From Vibrio hangzhouensis (lineage in GTDB: Bacteria > Pseudomonadota > Gammaproteobacteria > Enterobacterales > Vibrionaceae): 64,000 bases of DNA. Under the pieces are notes generated by a model. It searched no databases and was not told where the DNA came from. It was given only the letters and a program-made list of their open reading frames with translations. Below, piece after piece: positions 26,487-37,285 of the stretch (position 1 is its first letter; each line of letters starts with the position of its first letter). The DNA lies in the NCBI RefSeq assembly GCF_900107935.1, contig NZ_FNVG01000011.1, forward strand, positions 62,001-126,000. The letters are read 5' to 3'. The translations under genes were made by a program, and so were the position numbers.

Positions 26487-27888
26487 ACAGTCGATTGTTA
26501 ACTACACCATAGGGCCCGTGGCCTCTATGCTGCTCGGAATTGTCAGCATACCATTGATCACCTGGTATTTTCCTGCCGAAGCCATTGCAGCTAACGCATT
26601 AATGATTACTTTAGTGGTACTACTTAGTACCGTGATGACGCTTGGTTTGGAGGTTTATTATTTAAGGCACTATGAGCAGGAGAACCCTGACAAGCTACTG
26701 TTTTTTTGTGGTTTTATATCGCTTGTTTTTCTTACTATCGTAATGAGCTGCTTCTATGCATTGACCCCATCAACACTAAGCGCCTGGTTGTTTGGTCAGC
26801 ACAATCTTGTCATTGAGTGGCTGATGGTCGCCTGCTTCTATGCGGCGACGACGATTAAGTTCTTACTGTGTATCTTGCGAATGAATGAAAAGTCGTTCGA
26901 GTACTCTCTTAGTCAGGGTGTCAACAAAGGCCTATATGTGGGTCTGATTATAACGGCTATTATCGTTGGGAAAACTGATGAGCAATGGCTAGTTATCTGC
27001 ACACTAGTGGCTAAATTTTTCACTTTGGCCTACCTGTTTTGGATCGTCGGCAAGCGCACAACGCAGCGTATCCAATACTACTTTTCATCGACAAAGCTGA
27101 GAGATGCATTAGCCTTTAGCATTCCTTTGATGATTAACGGTGTAGCGATGTGGGCCTTGAGTAGTATTGACCGCTTTATGCTTAACAGTTTAGCGAACTC
27201 ATTTGAGTTAGCACTGTACAGCGTCGCATTCAATTTTGCGACGGCAGCGGCAATCGTCCAAGCGGTATTCGCCACAGTTTGGGCACCACATATCTTCAAA
27301 ATGATAAAAGGAAACAACCACGTTGTTGAAGAGTATCAGCGCGTACTCAGGCATATTCTCCATATCGTCATTGCTCTCGCATCTCTATATGGCCTGACAA
27401 GTTGGATTTTGACGTGGATATTGCCTCAAAGCTATTCAGCGGTTCAGAACATTCTTGTGAGCTGTGCCCTCGTTCCATTAATAACGGCATTAGCAGGCAT
27501 TACGACCGTAGCAATTCAAGTAACAAAAAAGACCTCCAAAATAGCAGCTTGTGCGGCGGTGAGTTTGATAGTCAATATAATTCTTAATCAATGGCTTATT
27601 CCCGATTATGGCGCGGTGGGTGCCGCTCTGGGCTCCGGAGCCGCTGTCGCTGTCTATTTCGTGTCTATGTCACAAGCGGCTAAGACCGAAGGCGCCAGCT
27701 TAAATCTCACCTATGCCTATTTGGCGACCGCCATACTATTCACAATGGGAGCGATTGTTGCGCTTGAGCTGGTGCCTGGATGGGTTGGCACTTGCATCTG
27801 GCTAATACCATTTCTGTTTGTCATCCAACAAAACTGGTCCATGGTCAAGCATGGGTGTGCCTCTTTAGTCAGAATCTATCAACCATGA
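26479..27888 (+). CDS. polysaccharide repeat-unit flippase (Wzx-like)
   Basis: A 469-residue, highly hydrophobic protein with about 12-14 membrane segments, of the MATE/PST oligosaccharide flippase type (SIPLMINGVAMWALSSIDRFMLNSL is the recognisable central stretch). It would move the undecaprenyl-linked repeat unit across the inner membrane. The start overlaps the wzc stop by 8 nt, which indicates translational coupling. Confidence 0.87.
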   Translation: MNRQSIVNYTIGPVASMLLGIVSIPLITWYFPAEAIAANALMITLVVLLSTVMTLGLEVYYLRHYEQENPDKLLFFCGFISLVFLTIVMSCFYALTPSTLSAWLFGQHNLVIEWLMVACFYAATTIKFLLCILRMNEKSFEYSLSQGVNKGLYVGLIITAIIVGKTDEQWLVICTLVAKFFTLAYLFWIVGKRTTQRIQYYFSSTKLRDALAFSIPLMINGVAMWALSSIDRFMLNSLANSFELALYSVAFNFATAAAIVQAVFATVWAPHIFKMIKGNNHVVEEYQRVLRHILHIVIALASLYGLTSWILTWILPQSYSAVQNILVSCALVPLITALAGITTVAIQVTKKTSKIAACAAVSLIVNIILNQWLIPDYGAVGAALGSGAAVAVYFVSMSQAAKTEGASLNLTYAYLATAILFTMGAIVALELVPGWVGTCIWLIPFLFVIQQNWSMVKHGCASLVRIYQP

Positions 27889-28988
27889 ATATACTTTTTT
27901 TGAGTCACACATATATTGGTTGTCGCTATGTGGTTGGTAGCCACCACCTGTCAAAAGCACTTTCAGACTTAGGGCATTGCGTGGTGCACATACCTCACCC
28001 GTGGTCGTCTATCCACAAAATGGTGAAAGGAGAGCGTTCCAACTTTTTAGAAGGCCAAGTTTCTCCCAATCGTTGGCAGTTTCTTATAGGTGAACTATTA
28101 CCGAGCAAATGGAACATGGTTGCCCTTGACTTTGACGCGCATTCTAAGCGACTGGCAAAAAAAATAATCAAACAGTGCTCAGGTATTGGCATCGACCATT
28201 TTGATTTCTGTTTTGTCGATGATCCCATTTTTCAAAAAACGTGTCGTTATTTGCCGATAGATAAGCTGATTTATAGACCCACTGACATCTACCCTGAAAT
28301 GCCAAATGGACGAGCCTACAAGAACACTGATAAGCAGCTCATTGAAAAGTCGGATATTGTCATCGCAACCAACAAACAAATCTTGAAGTACCATGGAGTT
28401 GAAGGTCGACATAACACCTTTGTGCTCAACAATGGTTTTGATATGGAGCACTTTAGTCATACCCAGAATCACATCAACGGGAAACAGAAGGTAAAATCCA
28501 GATTATCCACCTGCTATGTTGGTGCTCTGGATCATCGATTCGACTTTAATCTAATTAATTCGGCGGCTAAAGTATGCAAAGAGGTGGATTTTGATATCTA
28601 TTCTCCAGGTGAACCTGACAAATTGGATCTCAGCCTCAGCAACATCCATTACCTTGGCCCACTGGACTATCAGCAATTACCGTCCACGCTCGTAAAATAC
28701 GGCTTATTGATCATGCCGTTTACCTTTGACTTAAGTAATCGTGGTCGTAGCCCGATGAAGCTATTTGAATACGCCGCATCTAATGTACCAATATTGGTCC
28801 CCGACTATATGGATACGTTTGGTATAGAAAGCGTTAGCAAATATTCTAATCTCGACAGCTTTATCGACGCGATCAAAAGAACATCCCCTAATAGCAATTT
28901 AACGAGAAACTTCGAAACACTAAAACCTCACAGCTGGCCAGTAAAAGCCAAAATATTGCTAGAACTTGCGCAAGGAAAGGCCTCTTAA
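27885..28988 (+). CDS. glycosyltransferase, GT-B fold
   Basis: 367 residues from the ATG at 27885, which overlaps the flippase stop (ATGA). The N-terminus MNILFLSHTYIGCRYVVGSHHLS and the C-terminal half, with YVGALDHRFDFNLI and RSPMKLFEYAASNVPILVP, fit a GT-B nucleotide-sugar glycosyltransferase. The general arrangement recalls GumK-like enzymes (YRPTD, later SDIVIATNKQ), but that is only an impression; donor and acceptor are unknown. A longer frame begins at 27780 inside the flippase gene and is not credible. Confidence 0.75.
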   Translation: MNILFLSHTYIGCRYVVGSHHLSKALSDLGHCVVHIPHPWSSIHKMVKGERSNFLEGQVSPNRWQFLIGELLPSKWNMVALDFDAHSKRLAKKIIKQCSGIGIDHFDFCFVDDPIFQKTCRYLPIDKLIYRPTDIYPEMPNGRAYKNTDKQLIEKSDIVIATNKQILKYHGVEGRHNTFVLNNGFDMEHFSHTQNHINGKQKVKSRLSTCYVGALDHRFDFNLINSAAKVCKEVDFDIYSPGEPDKLDLSLSNIHYLGPLDYQQLPSTLVKYGLLIMPFTFDLSNRGRSPMKLFEYAASNVPILVPDYMDTFGIESVSKYSNLDSFIDAIKRTSPNSNLTRNFETLKPHSWPVKAKILLELAQGKAS

Positions 28989-29139
28989 TGCCTTTATTTC
29001 TAGTACAGTAAAACTAGTCAACGACAACCATATACATAAGTTTCATCTAAAATAAAATCTGACTATTATCGTCCCCTCAAAAGATAGTAACAAACGTATT
29101 ATAGCCAGCAACCTGATGACAACAACGGCAGGTATAATC

Positions 29140-30132
29140 ATGAACTTTAAAAGCATTAGCGATCTAAATCGTGATATAAACTGTAATCTTTCCTTATTAA
29201 AGAGTGAAGGCTTTGACGTCATTGTCGGCATTCCAAGGAGTGGTATGCTTCCTGCCAGTATAATTTCATTAAAGCTAAATTTGCCATTGATAACATTAAC
29301 TGAATATTTAAACAACAGCCCTATTAGCCACGGAAGAACACGAAAGCCATCAAATAACATAAAGTGCGCACATGATGCAAACAAGGTCTTGATAGTCGAT
29401 GATAGTATTCATTCCGGCGGTACCTTAGCTGAAGTGAAACACAAAATGGACGACCATTTATTACATAAAGCTCGCTTTTTAGCGGTTTATGGCATTAGCA
29501 ATGACAAATCGGCAGATTTTATTTTAGAAGTTGTGAAGCCCCCACGTTTTTTTGAGTGGAATGCTATGCACCATAACATAATTTCTGACTCTTGCTTTGA
29601 TATAGATGGTGTACTTTGTGAAGACCCTCGTGAAGACCAGAATGATGACGGTGTAAAATATATTGATTTTTTGGAGAATGCCAAACCACTATATTTACCA
29701 ATAAAAAAAATAGATACCATCGTTACCAACCGGCTAGAAAAATACCGCCCTCAAACGATAAGTTGGCTCGAAAAACATGGTATAAAGTATAATCACCTCA
29801 AGATGGTAAAATTGGAAACCAAAGAAGAAAGAGTCTCTCAGACAGATTATTTTAAGCATAAGGTTGATGTGTATTTACAATCGAACACAAAAATCTTTTA
29901 CGAGAGTTCTCTAAATCAAGCAAAAGTGATTTTTGAAAGAACCAAAATGCCAGTTTATTGTGTAGACGAGAATATATTATTTTCAACTGACTCTGCAATT
30001 AATTATATCAACAAACCGCAGCTCAAATGGATTCTTAAAGAAAGGTTCTATCGTTACAGTATCACCCGAAAAGCGCGCAGTTTAATTAAACGTTTACTTA
30101 AGAAATCAACTCGCCTGGTTTTGCGCAACTAA
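29140..30132 (+). CDS. phosphoribosyltransferase-HAD-like fusion protein
   Basis: About 330 residues. The N-terminal half is a PRTase fold: VGIPRSGMLPA near residue 28 and the PRPP loop VLIVDDSIHSGGTL near residue 83. The second half holds a HAD-type motif I, CFDIDGVLCEDP, near residue 152 (two Asp of DxD). The basic C-terminus (RKARSLIKRLLKKSTR) may associate with membrane or nucleic acid. The substrate is unknown. AT content is higher than in its neighbours and it is preceded by a 150-nt gap, suggesting a later insertion into the operon. An alternative start is 29116. Confidence 0.72.
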   Translation: MNFKSISDLNRDINCNLSLLKSEGFDVIVGIPRSGMLPASIISLKLNLPLITLTEYLNNSPISHGRTRKPSNNIKCAHDANKVLIVDDSIHSGGTLAEVKHKMDDHLLHKARFLAVYGISNDKSADFILEVVKPPRFFEWNAMHHNIISDSCFDIDGVLCEDPREDQNDDGVKYIDFLENAKPLYLPIKKIDTIVTNRLEKYRPQTISWLEKHGIKYNHLKMVKLETKEERVSQTDYFKHKVDVYLQSNTKIFYESSLNQAKVIFERTKMPVYCVDENILFSTDSAINYINKPQLKWILKERFYRYSITRKARSLIKRLLKKSTRLVLRN

Positions 30133-30198
30133 ACACGAAGTACCGCCGAGTGCGGATGAAAAACACGGCCTATTAATGTTTATACAAGGACAGGGCTT

Positions 30199-31299
30199 AT
30201 GAAAGTTATTCATGTGGTAAGACAATTTTCACCCGCTATAGGTGGATTGGAAAACTTTGTTTTCGACTTGGTAAAGGCGCAATTGGCACAAGGAATTGAC
30301 GCTTCTGTAGTAACACTGAATAAGCGCTATGACTCCGGCCAGAAGTTAGCAGCCAAAGAAACTATACAGGGCATTCAGATCACGCGCATTCCTTTTATAG
30401 GCAGCTATAAATACCCTATTGCACCTAAAGTGCTCAAGGCTATTCGTGATGCGGATATTGTACATGTACACGCCATCGATTTTTTTGTCGATTACCTGGC
30501 GCTGACCCAGTTTATCCACAAAAAGCCGCTGGTAGTATCCACTCACGGTGGGTTCTTTCACACCAAATTCGCCAGGCACTTAAAGAAGATCTACTTCAAT
30601 ACCATTACACGGGCATCGCTAACCAGAAGCGCTCGAATTGTCGCTTGTAGTGAAAATGACCAGCGCCTGTTCGCTGCCCTTGATCCTAAAAAAACACAGT
30701 TAATTGAAAACGGTGTTAATACGATCAAATTCTTTTCTGGTTCCCCAAATCGAGCCGAAAACCAAATGCTGTTTATCGGCCGTTTTTCCGACAACAAGCG
30801 AATTGACCTATTGATCAAATGGTTCAAAGAGCTTGCTTGTTTGGATGCGAGCTTTCGACTCGTTATCGCTGGCAAAAACTGGGACAACAACCTTGATTCG
30901 CTAACACATCTCGTAGACGACTTAGAACTCACATCGAATGTTCATTTCAAACTAGAGGCAAGTGAGGAAGAATTGAGCGAGTTGGTTGCAAGTAGCTCTT
31001 TTGTCGTCAGCGCTTCGGAATATGAAGGGTTCGGGATGACAATAATAGAAGGCATGGCGGGAGGCCTTATTCCAGTAATGTCGGGTATTGCAAGCTTCGA
31101 AAAAATCCACAGATCCACAGGTTGTGGCTGGATCATAGATTTTGAACAACCCGGCTCTGCAAAGGCGTGGCTGGCAGAACTACACCGGAATGGAGATGTT
31201 CTTTCGCTAAAACAGAAATCTGTAAAGGCTGCACAACGCTACAGTTGGCCATTCGTTTCGCAACAGTTCACCCAGGTTTACCAGCAAGTACTGTCTTAG
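30199..31299 (+). CDS. glycosyltransferase family 4
   Basis: 366 residues. N-terminal GT4 signature VVRQFSPAIGGLENFVFDLVKAQ; C-terminal donor-binding EX7E region VSASEYEGFGMTIIEGMAGGLIPVMS. This is a retaining GT-B enzyme adding one sugar of the repeat unit at the cytoplasmic face. SD AAGGACAGGG precedes the ATG. The donor could be GDP-mannose, since manC and manB are in the operon; this is inference. Confidence 0.92.
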   Translation: MKVIHVVRQFSPAIGGLENFVFDLVKAQLAQGIDASVVTLNKRYDSGQKLAAKETIQGIQITRIPFIGSYKYPIAPKVLKAIRDADIVHVHAIDFFVDYLALTQFIHKKPLVVSTHGGFFHTKFARHLKKIYFNTITRASLTRSARIVACSENDQRLFAALDPKKTQLIENGVNTIKFFSGSPNRAENQMLFIGRFSDNKRIDLLIKWFKELACLDASFRLVIAGKNWDNNLDSLTHLVDDLELTSNVHFKLEASEEELSELVASSSFVVSASEYEGFGMTIIEGMAGGLIPVMSGIASFEKIHRSTGCGWIIDFEQPGSAKAWLAELHRNGDVLSLKQKSVKAAQRYSWPFVSQQFTQVYQQVLS

Positions 31300-31309
31300 G
31301 GAGCGGTTT

Positions 31310-32026
31310 ATGAATAGGCAACTGTTTGAACGAATTACAACCTCACAAGACAATGGCAGCGCCCTGATTCAATCGCTTATCAATACACAAAAACCCGTTA
31401 CGGTAGGCTTCCTAAACCAGCATGGCGCCAACCTTTGTCATGATAGTGCGATTGTCCAACAACACTTTGAAGCACTTGATATATTACTTCGAGATGGCCT
31501 GGGGGTGAAAATTGCGATGAAGCGACTAGGGTTGGCGCCTGGTGATAACCTGAATGGTACCGACTTTATACCTGCATTAGCCAAACAGAGCATCTCTCGC
31601 CCCCTAAATGTGATTGTATTTGGTACCAAAGAACCCTGGTTGTCCGATGGCATCAAAGAACTAGGCCTTGAGGGACAGTGTCGTTGCGCTGAAACAGGAT
31701 TTCATGATGAACAACACTACGTCGACCTCTTTGAAGCGTCGATACAACCCGCCAAACTCAATTTGGTGCTACTTGCGATGGGGATGCCCAAACAAGAGCA
31801 ACTGGCATTACGGCTCCGGTCACTCACTTCTTCGCCAACCATCATTGTTTGTGGTGGAGCTATTCTGGATTTTCAAGCCGGGCGTTTTGCTCGCGCCCCT
31901 GCTGTAATGAGACGGTTTGGCCTTGAGTGGGCTTACCGCTTGTTCAAAGAACCTAGACGATTGTTTAAGCGTTACATTATTGGAATCCCATTGTTCCTAA
32001 AGCACACAATCTTCATTGGCAAATAG
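31310..32026 (+). CDS. WecG/TagA/CpsF-family glycosyltransferase (GT26)
   Basis: 238 residues with the family features LRDGLGVKIAMKRLG, LNGTDFIPAL, LLAMGMPKQEQ and FQAGRFARAPAVMRRFGLEWAYRLFKEPRR. GT26 enzymes transfer the second sugar (ManNAcA, ManNAc or glucuronate-type donors) onto lipid-linked primer. It sits 10 nt after the GT4 gene, preceded by GGGAG. Confidence 0.93.
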   Translation: MNRQLFERITTSQDNGSALIQSLINTQKPVTVGFLNQHGANLCHDSAIVQQHFEALDILLRDGLGVKIAMKRLGLAPGDNLNGTDFIPALAKQSISRPLNVIVFGTKEPWLSDGIKELGLEGQCRCAETGFHDEQHYVDLFEASIQPAKLNLVLLAMGMPKQEQLALRLRSLTSSPTIIVCGGAILDFQAGRFARAPAVMRRFGLEWAYRLFKEPRRLFKRYIIGIPLFLKHTIFIGK

Positions 32027-32037
32027 GACGTAAGGTT

Positions 32038-33345
32038 TTGCAGACATTTGACTCTTCTAACAGACCTTTTTTTACCCGCAACCAACACATAATCATAGCG
32101 GCTATCGCATTTTTGGGGATTACCTACAATGCGATATTTGCATTCGTTTATTCTAACGTGGGTATTATAAGCGACGGACACGTCATTATGGCCGAAATGG
32201 CAATATCCTTTGCAGGTTTGTCCGTTATTTTGATTAAAGGAATAAAGGAAAATGATAAACTAATAATGATGTTTGCAGTGACCGTGGGTATCTCCGTCAT
32301 ACTCATTTATATTGCTTCGAGTCTAGTCGCTGTAAATATGATCCGGAATTTTTTGATAGTCATCATCTTCACTATGCTTGGCTATAGACTCAGCAAGCAG
32401 GTCTATCATCGTTTAGTCTATACTATCGCCATCATTGTGCTTTTTATTCTGATTATAGAGATAACATCTGTCGAAGCTTATGTTAGCTTATTTTCTCCTG
32501 CGAGATACTATGAGGCCACTCGCGGCATTGAAATCAAGGACTTCAATGACACTGGCTTGTTTGGCAATGCGTTATCTTTTGAGGGTAGGTTTAACTTTGG
32601 TTTTTTCAACACTCACCGGACCTCTTCCATCTTTTTGGAACAAGTATCCTTTGCAAACTTCCTTTCCGTATTAGCAATATACACAGCAACATTCTGGCGA
32701 GAACTATCTGCAAACCGAAAAACGATATATTTGACACTTATTATACTGGGATTACTGACAAATAACAGCCGAACATCAAGCACTGTCGCTGTAATTTGCT
32801 TTCTGCTATACAATTTGTATGCATTTCTGCCTTCAGCAATAACACTCATAAGGCGAGCTTGTTTCATTACAACTTTCTCAGTTGCTTCTATAGTCGCAAT
32901 GAATAATGATTTCATATACTCAGGAGATAATTTTGAGGGCAGACTTAGTTTAGGAATGGGACGTTTCTATGACTTAGAGGCGCTAGACTATCTCGGCTTT
33001 GGTTGGAATAAGATAGATTCCCTTTGGGATAGTGGCTTCGGTTATTTAATAGCATCGAGCACGATTTTCGCCGCAGTTGGTTTTATCGCATTCATTCATT
33101 TATATTTATCATCTAGATTTCGAAATCAACTTTTATTCTCAACCCTGTTAATCATCTACATTTCACTTAACCTGGTAATTGGTGGCAATGCAATATATTC
33201 CATGAAAACGGCACCTTTACTATGGATGGCTTTTGGATTTTTGAAATCGGAAGAATCATCAGACGAAGCAGTAGAGAATACAAATTTAAGCTCTCTTGTG
33301 CTTTTAGGAGTCTACTTTGCGCACAGAAAAAACCGCTTGGGTTGA
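32038..33345 (+). CDS. polytopic membrane protein, probable Wzy polymerase
   Basis: 435 residues, about 10-12 membrane segments, with a large periplasmic-type loop at about residues 150-200 (SPARYYEATRGIEIKDF, then NFGFFNTHRTSSIFLEQVS). No conserved family motif is certain, which is usual for Wzy. Position between glycosyltransferases and an acyltransferase supports a repeat-unit polymerase. The start is a TTG (an upstream AGGA about 9 nt away) and is not secure. The gene overlaps the next by 29 nt. Confidence 0.6.
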   Translation: MQTFDSSNRPFFTRNQHIIIAAIAFLGITYNAIFAFVYSNVGIISDGHVIMAEMAISFAGLSVILIKGIKENDKLIMMFAVTVGISVILIYIASSLVAVNMIRNFLIVIIFTMLGYRLSKQVYHRLVYTIAIIVLFILIIEITSVEAYVSLFSPARYYEATRGIEIKDFNDTGLFGNALSFEGRFNFGFFNTHRTSSIFLEQVSFANFLSVLAIYTATFWRELSANRKTIYLTLIILGLLTNNSRTSSTVAVICFLLYNLYAFLPSAITLIRRACFITTFSVASIVAMNNDFIYSGDNFEGRLSLGMGRFYDLEALDYLGFGWNKIDSLWDSGFGYLIASSTIFAAVGFIAFIHLYLSSRFRNQLLFSTLLIIYISLNLVIGGNAIYSMKTAPLLWMAFGFLKSEESSDEAVENTNLSSLVLLGVYFAHRKNRLG

Positions 33346-34324
33346 TTACGCAAAAGGTATAGGCATTATACTGGTTGTCTACGGACATGTTATCCGTGGT
33401 CTCGAGAATGCTGGTATCTCAGTCCCCTACTTCAATGAGATAGATACGATAGTATACAGCTTTCATATGCCTCTGTTTTTTTTCATCTCGGGTATGTTTG
33501 TACAGCAATCGCTGGACAACCGAGGCTCGAAAGGGGTGATATTATCGAAAGTTGATACTTTGGTTTACCCCTATGTTATTTGGTCATTATGTCAAGGAAT
33601 GATAGAAGTTGCGCTCTCAACTTACACAAATGGGAATGCCACCCTAGTTGAAGTATTATCTCTGTGGGATCCAAGAGCTCAATTTTGGTTTCTGTATGTT
33701 CTCTTTACGACTTTTTGCATCACATGTTTAATTTATCACTACACCAAGAAAGGACTTTTAACCATCGGCCTAGCTTTGGCCTTAATTGCATACTACCAAA
33801 GTTTGCCAATGGAAATTTATGTTGTTGATTATGTCTACTCCAAACTTTCTAGCCACTGGGTGTATTTTATGCTTGGTATGTTGTACCAGCACCCCAGCAT
33901 AAAAGCATTCGCTCAATCAACAAGAATACCGTTAGTCATTGCTTGCGCCTTATTTGTTTTTATTCAGGTGTTATTACTAAAAGAAATATATATACTCAGC
34001 GAGCGAACCACCCAATTAATCGCTGCAGTAACATCCATTCTTTTCGTTATTGAACTCTCCAAGGCAAGTTGTAATTTAAACATCTCTGTCATAAAAACCT
34101 TGGGTGTTTCTTCAATGGAAATATACCTAATCCATATACTAACAGGCAGCGGCGCGAGAGTTATTCTGTTTCGTTTGGGCATAGACGAGGTCTATACTCA
34201 TATCATCATAGGTACAATTGCAGGATTGGCTATCCCAATCGCATTTAAACTATTGAGCCAACATTTTGGGTTGAAATACTTATTTAAGGCTCCCATCAGT
34301 AATTTATTTCTGCGCACCACTTAG
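33317..34324 (+). CDS. acyltransferase family 3 membrane protein
   Basis: 335 residues with about ten membrane segments. The N-terminus AWVDYAKGIGIILVVYGHV and the later SFHMPLFFFISGMF are hallmarks of AT3 O-acyltransferases, with the catalytic His in YGHV. It would acetylate or otherwise acylate the polymer. Translation starts at TTG (33317), well supported by TTAGGAG seven nt upstream, inside the preceding gene. Confidence 0.92.
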   Translation: MRTEKTAWVDYAKGIGIILVVYGHVIRGLENAGISVPYFNEIDTIVYSFHMPLFFFISGMFVQQSLDNRGSKGVILSKVDTLVYPYVIWSLCQGMIEVALSTYTNGNATLVEVLSLWDPRAQFWFLYVLFTTFCITCLIYHYTKKGLLTIGLALALIAYYQSLPMEIYVVDYVYSKLSSHWVYFMLGMLYQHPSIKAFAQSTRIPLVIACALFVFIQVLLLKEIYILSERTTQLIAAVTSILFVIELSKASCNLNISVIKTLGVSSMEIYLIHILTGSGARVILFRLGIDEVYTHIIIGTIAGLAIPIAFKLLSQHFGLKYLFKAPISNLFLRTT

Positions 34325-34403
34325 AATACAACCAGGCAACGTTATTTTAATCAATCCGGATAGTGTTTTTATTTAACAAACCATCTATATAGGTAGAGTT
34401 ACA

Positions 34404-35822
34404 ATGCTAATTCCAGTCATCTTGGCCGGAGGCACTGGCAGTCGTCTATGGCCGCTCTCACGAGAGCTTTATCCCAAGCAATTTCTTAATGTAACCGGGA
34501 GCAAGACCATGCTCCAAAGTACGCTGGCTCGTTTAGTTGGCTTAGAGCACACTAGCCCGCTAATTGTATGCAATGAAGAGCATCGTTTCATTGTGGCTGA
34601 ACAGTTGCGCTTAGGTGGTTTCGGCCACTCAGGAATTATTCTGGAACCAGTACCAAGGAATACAGCACCGGCGATCGCATTAGCTGCACTACAGGCAATG
34701 GAACAAGGCGGCGATCCGCTTCTTCTCGTGATGCCAGCTGACCATATCATTGATGATGAAATAGCGTTTCAAACAGCAGTAAAAAAAGGGTTGGCCAGTG
34801 CCAACCATGGGCAACTTGTTACTTTTGGTATTGTTCCTCATAGCGCAGAAACAGGCTACGGCTACATTTTGCGAGGCGAAGCGGTCGCTGGGTTCGAAGC
34901 CAACTATGTTGTGAAAGAGTTTGTTGAAAAGCCCAACTCCGAGCTTGCACAACACTATGTTGATTCTGGCGAGTATTATTGGAACAGCGGCATGTTTTTG
35001 TTTAAAGCCACTGCATTTATCGCTGAGCTAAAACGGCTAGCTCCAGATATTTTAACTGCTTGCCAGCACGCGCTTTCGGCCTCTTCTGCAGATATGGAGT
35101 TCATTCGGGTTAACCCTGATGATTTTGAAGCTTGTCCTTCTGACTCTATCGACTATGCAATCATGGAGAAAACTCAATTGGCCACAGTCGTCCCTCTTCA
35201 TTCTAACTGGAATGACATAGGTTCATGGTCTGCATTGTGGGACGTTTCTGATAAAGACGAACAGCATAATGTGAAAAAAGGTGACGTGATCGCAGTAAAC
35301 TCACAGAGCAACTATCTCTGTTCTCACAACAAACTGGTCGCAACTGTAGGAGTGAACAACCTGGTTGTCGTGGAGACCAAAGACGCCATCCTTGTCGCTA
35401 ATAAAGATAATATTCAAGAAGTTAAACAAGTTGTCGAGGCACTTAATGCCTCAGGAAGGACCGAACACATCTTCCACCGTGAGGTTTACCGACCTTGGGG
35501 GAAATACGATTGTATCGACTGTGGGTCTCGAGACAACGTAAAACGTATTACCGTTAAACCTGGCGAGAAACTTTCTCTGCAAATGCATCATCATCGAGCC
35601 GAGCACTGGATTGTTGTGTCAGGAACAGCCCTTGTGACAAACGGTGACCAAACCATTCTGGTGACTGAGGATCAATCAACTTACATACCGTTAGGTACAG
35701 CCCATTCTCTGGAAAACCCCGGAATAATCCCACTCGAGATGATCGAGGTCCAAACCGGTAGTTATCTTGGTGAGGACGATATCGTTCGTTTCGAAGACCG
35801 ATATGGTCGAGCCGATAACTAA
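34404..35822 (+). CDS. manC: mannose-1-phosphate guanylyltransferase / mannose-6-phosphate isomerase
   Basis: This bifunctional type II enzyme makes GDP-mannose. The nucleotidyltransferase domain begins [21 protein letters not shown] (residues 7-27) with FVEKPN later. The C-terminal cupin PMI domain contains RPWGKYDC and [18 protein letters not shown]. At 472 residues it is full length. It is directly followed by the phosphomannomutase gene, so the pair supplies GDP-mannose to this cluster. Confidence 0.96.
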   Translation: MLIPVILAGGTGSRLWPLSRELYPKQFLNVTGSKTMLQSTLARLVGLEHTSPLIVCNEEHRFIVAEQLRLGGFGHSGIILEPVPRNTAPAIALAALQAMEQGGDPLLLVMPADHIIDDEIAFQTAVKKGLASANHGQLVTFGIVPHSAETGYGYILRGEAVAGFEANYVVKEFVEKPNSELAQHYVDSGEYYWNSGMFLFKATAFIAELKRLAPDILTACQHALSASSADMEFIRVNPDDFEACPSDSIDYAIMEKTQLATVVPLHSNWNDIGSWSALWDVSDKDEQHNVKKGDVIAVNSQSNYLCSHNKLVATVGVNNLVVVETKDAILVANKDNIQEVKQVVEALNASGRTEHIFHREVYRPWGKYDCIDCGSRDNVKRITVKPGEKLSLQMHHHRAEHWIVVSGTALVTNGDQTILVTEDQSTYIPLGTAHSLENPGIIPLEMIEVQTGSYLGEDDIVRFEDRYGRADN

Positions 35823-35840
35823 AAGATGAAAAGGGAAATT

Positions 35841-37262
35841 ATGTTGCAAGCATCAACGATTATTCGAAACTCTGGCATTTCATTTGGAACCAGTGGCGCA
35901 AGGGGCTTGGTCACAGATTTCACTAACCCTGTATGCGCAGCCTTTACCCATGCATTTGTGCATAGCTTAAGGCAAGAGTTTCAGTTTGAGCAAGTAGCAC
36001 TAGCCATCGACAACCGCCCAAGTAGCTATGCCATGGCTCAATCCTGTGCCGGTGCACTAATGCAACTTAGGATCCATACTTTCTATTATGGCGTAATTCC
36101 GACCCCCGCGCTTGCATACACCGCAATGCGTAAAGGCATACCATGTATCATGGTCACCGGAAGTCACATTCCATTTGATAGAAATGGATTGAAGTTTTAT
36201 CGACCCGATGGCGAGATCACCAAACAAGACGAACTGCGGATAATCCAAGCTGACTGTGGTTTTGAGGCGTCAATTACGCTACCAGAACTAACCGTAGACT
36301 CGACAGCAGCAGACAACTATCTATCCCGTTTTATCGACCTATTTACACCTACATTTCTAATTGGGAAGCGGATCGGTATCTATGAACATTCGAGCGCAGG
36401 CCGGGAACTTTATCACCGCCTGTTCCAAGCGCTTGGTGCTGAAACGGTATCATTAGGTCGTTCCGACCAATTCATTCCAATTGATACCGAAGCCGTGTCA
36501 CAAGAAGACAGAGTAAAGGCAAAACGCTGGATAAAAGAGCACCAGCTGGACGTGATATTTTCAACCGATGGTGACGGGGACAGACCTTTGGTAACCGATG
36601 AAAACGGTGAATGGCTTCGTGGTGATATTCTCGGTTTGCTTTGTTCGCAGGCTCTTGGCATTGAGGCGTTGTCTGTCCCGGTCAACTGTAACTCAGTGAT
36701 TGCGAACTCTCCCGACATTAAGCACGTCACCTTGACCAAAATTGGCTCACCTTATGTCATCGCTGAGTTTGACTCACTAACTGCGAATTACTCGTCAGCC
36801 GCGGGCTTTGAGGCTAATGGCGGCTTTATGCTCGCAACTGACATGCTTGTCAATGGCGCCTCCTTAAAAGCTTTGCCAACACGTGACGCAGTACTTCCGG
36901 TATTGATGCTACTTTACGCTGCCCAGAATTCATCGGTTGCCAAACTGGTAGAACAATTGCCAATGCGCTTTACCTACAGTGATCGCATTCAGAATTACGC
37001 CACAGCAAAAAGTCTCGAATTGGTCGCCCAGGGTGAAGCTCAACCAGAAGCGCTGCTCAAAACCTTAGGAATCACTGCCAACTCGGTCGACGGAAAGAAC
37101 ACCCTTGATGGACTCAGGCTGTTACTATCGGACGGTTCCATCATTCACCTTCGTCCATCAGGCAACGCTCCTGAGCTTCGCTGCTACGCTGAAGCAAGTA
37201 GCTCAGACAAGGCTAAACAACTTGTCGATACGGCCATAGTGTCGCTGACATCAAGCCCCTAA
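35841..37262 (+). CDS. manB: phosphomannomutase
   Basis: This enzyme converts mannose-6-phosphate to mannose-1-phosphate for ManC. Four alpha-D-phosphohexomutase signatures are visible: [10 protein letters not shown] at the N-terminus, the phosphoserine loop MVTGSHIP, the Mg2+ loop [10 protein letters not shown], and the C-terminal [15 protein letters not shown]. The active loop is TGSH rather than TASH. The ATG at 35841 has AAAGGGA upstream and is preferred over the ATG at 35826, which has none; 473 residues. Confidence 0.92.
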   Translation: MLQASTIIRNSGISFGTSGARGLVTDFTNPVCAAFTHAFVHSLRQEFQFEQVALAIDNRPSSYAMAQSCAGALMQLRIHTFYYGVIPTPALAYTAMRKGIPCIMVTGSHIPFDRNGLKFYRPDGEITKQDELRIIQADCGFEASITLPELTVDSTAADNYLSRFIDLFTPTFLIGKRIGIYEHSSAGRELYHRLFQALGAETVSLGRSDQFIPIDTEAVSQEDRVKAKRWIKEHQLDVIFSTDGDGDRPLVTDENGEWLRGDILGLLCSQALGIEALSVPVNCNSVIANSPDIKHVTLTKIGSPYVIAEFDSLTANYSSAAGFEANGGFMLATDMLVNGASLKALPTRDAVLPVLMLLYAAQNSSVAKLVEQLPMRFTYSDRIQNYATAKSLELVAQGEAQPEALLKTLGITANSVDGKNTLDGLRLLLSDGSIIHLRPSGNAPELRCYAEASSSDKAKQLVDTAIVSLTSSP

Positions 37263-37285
37263 CCGTTCAGTAATAGGATGAATCA

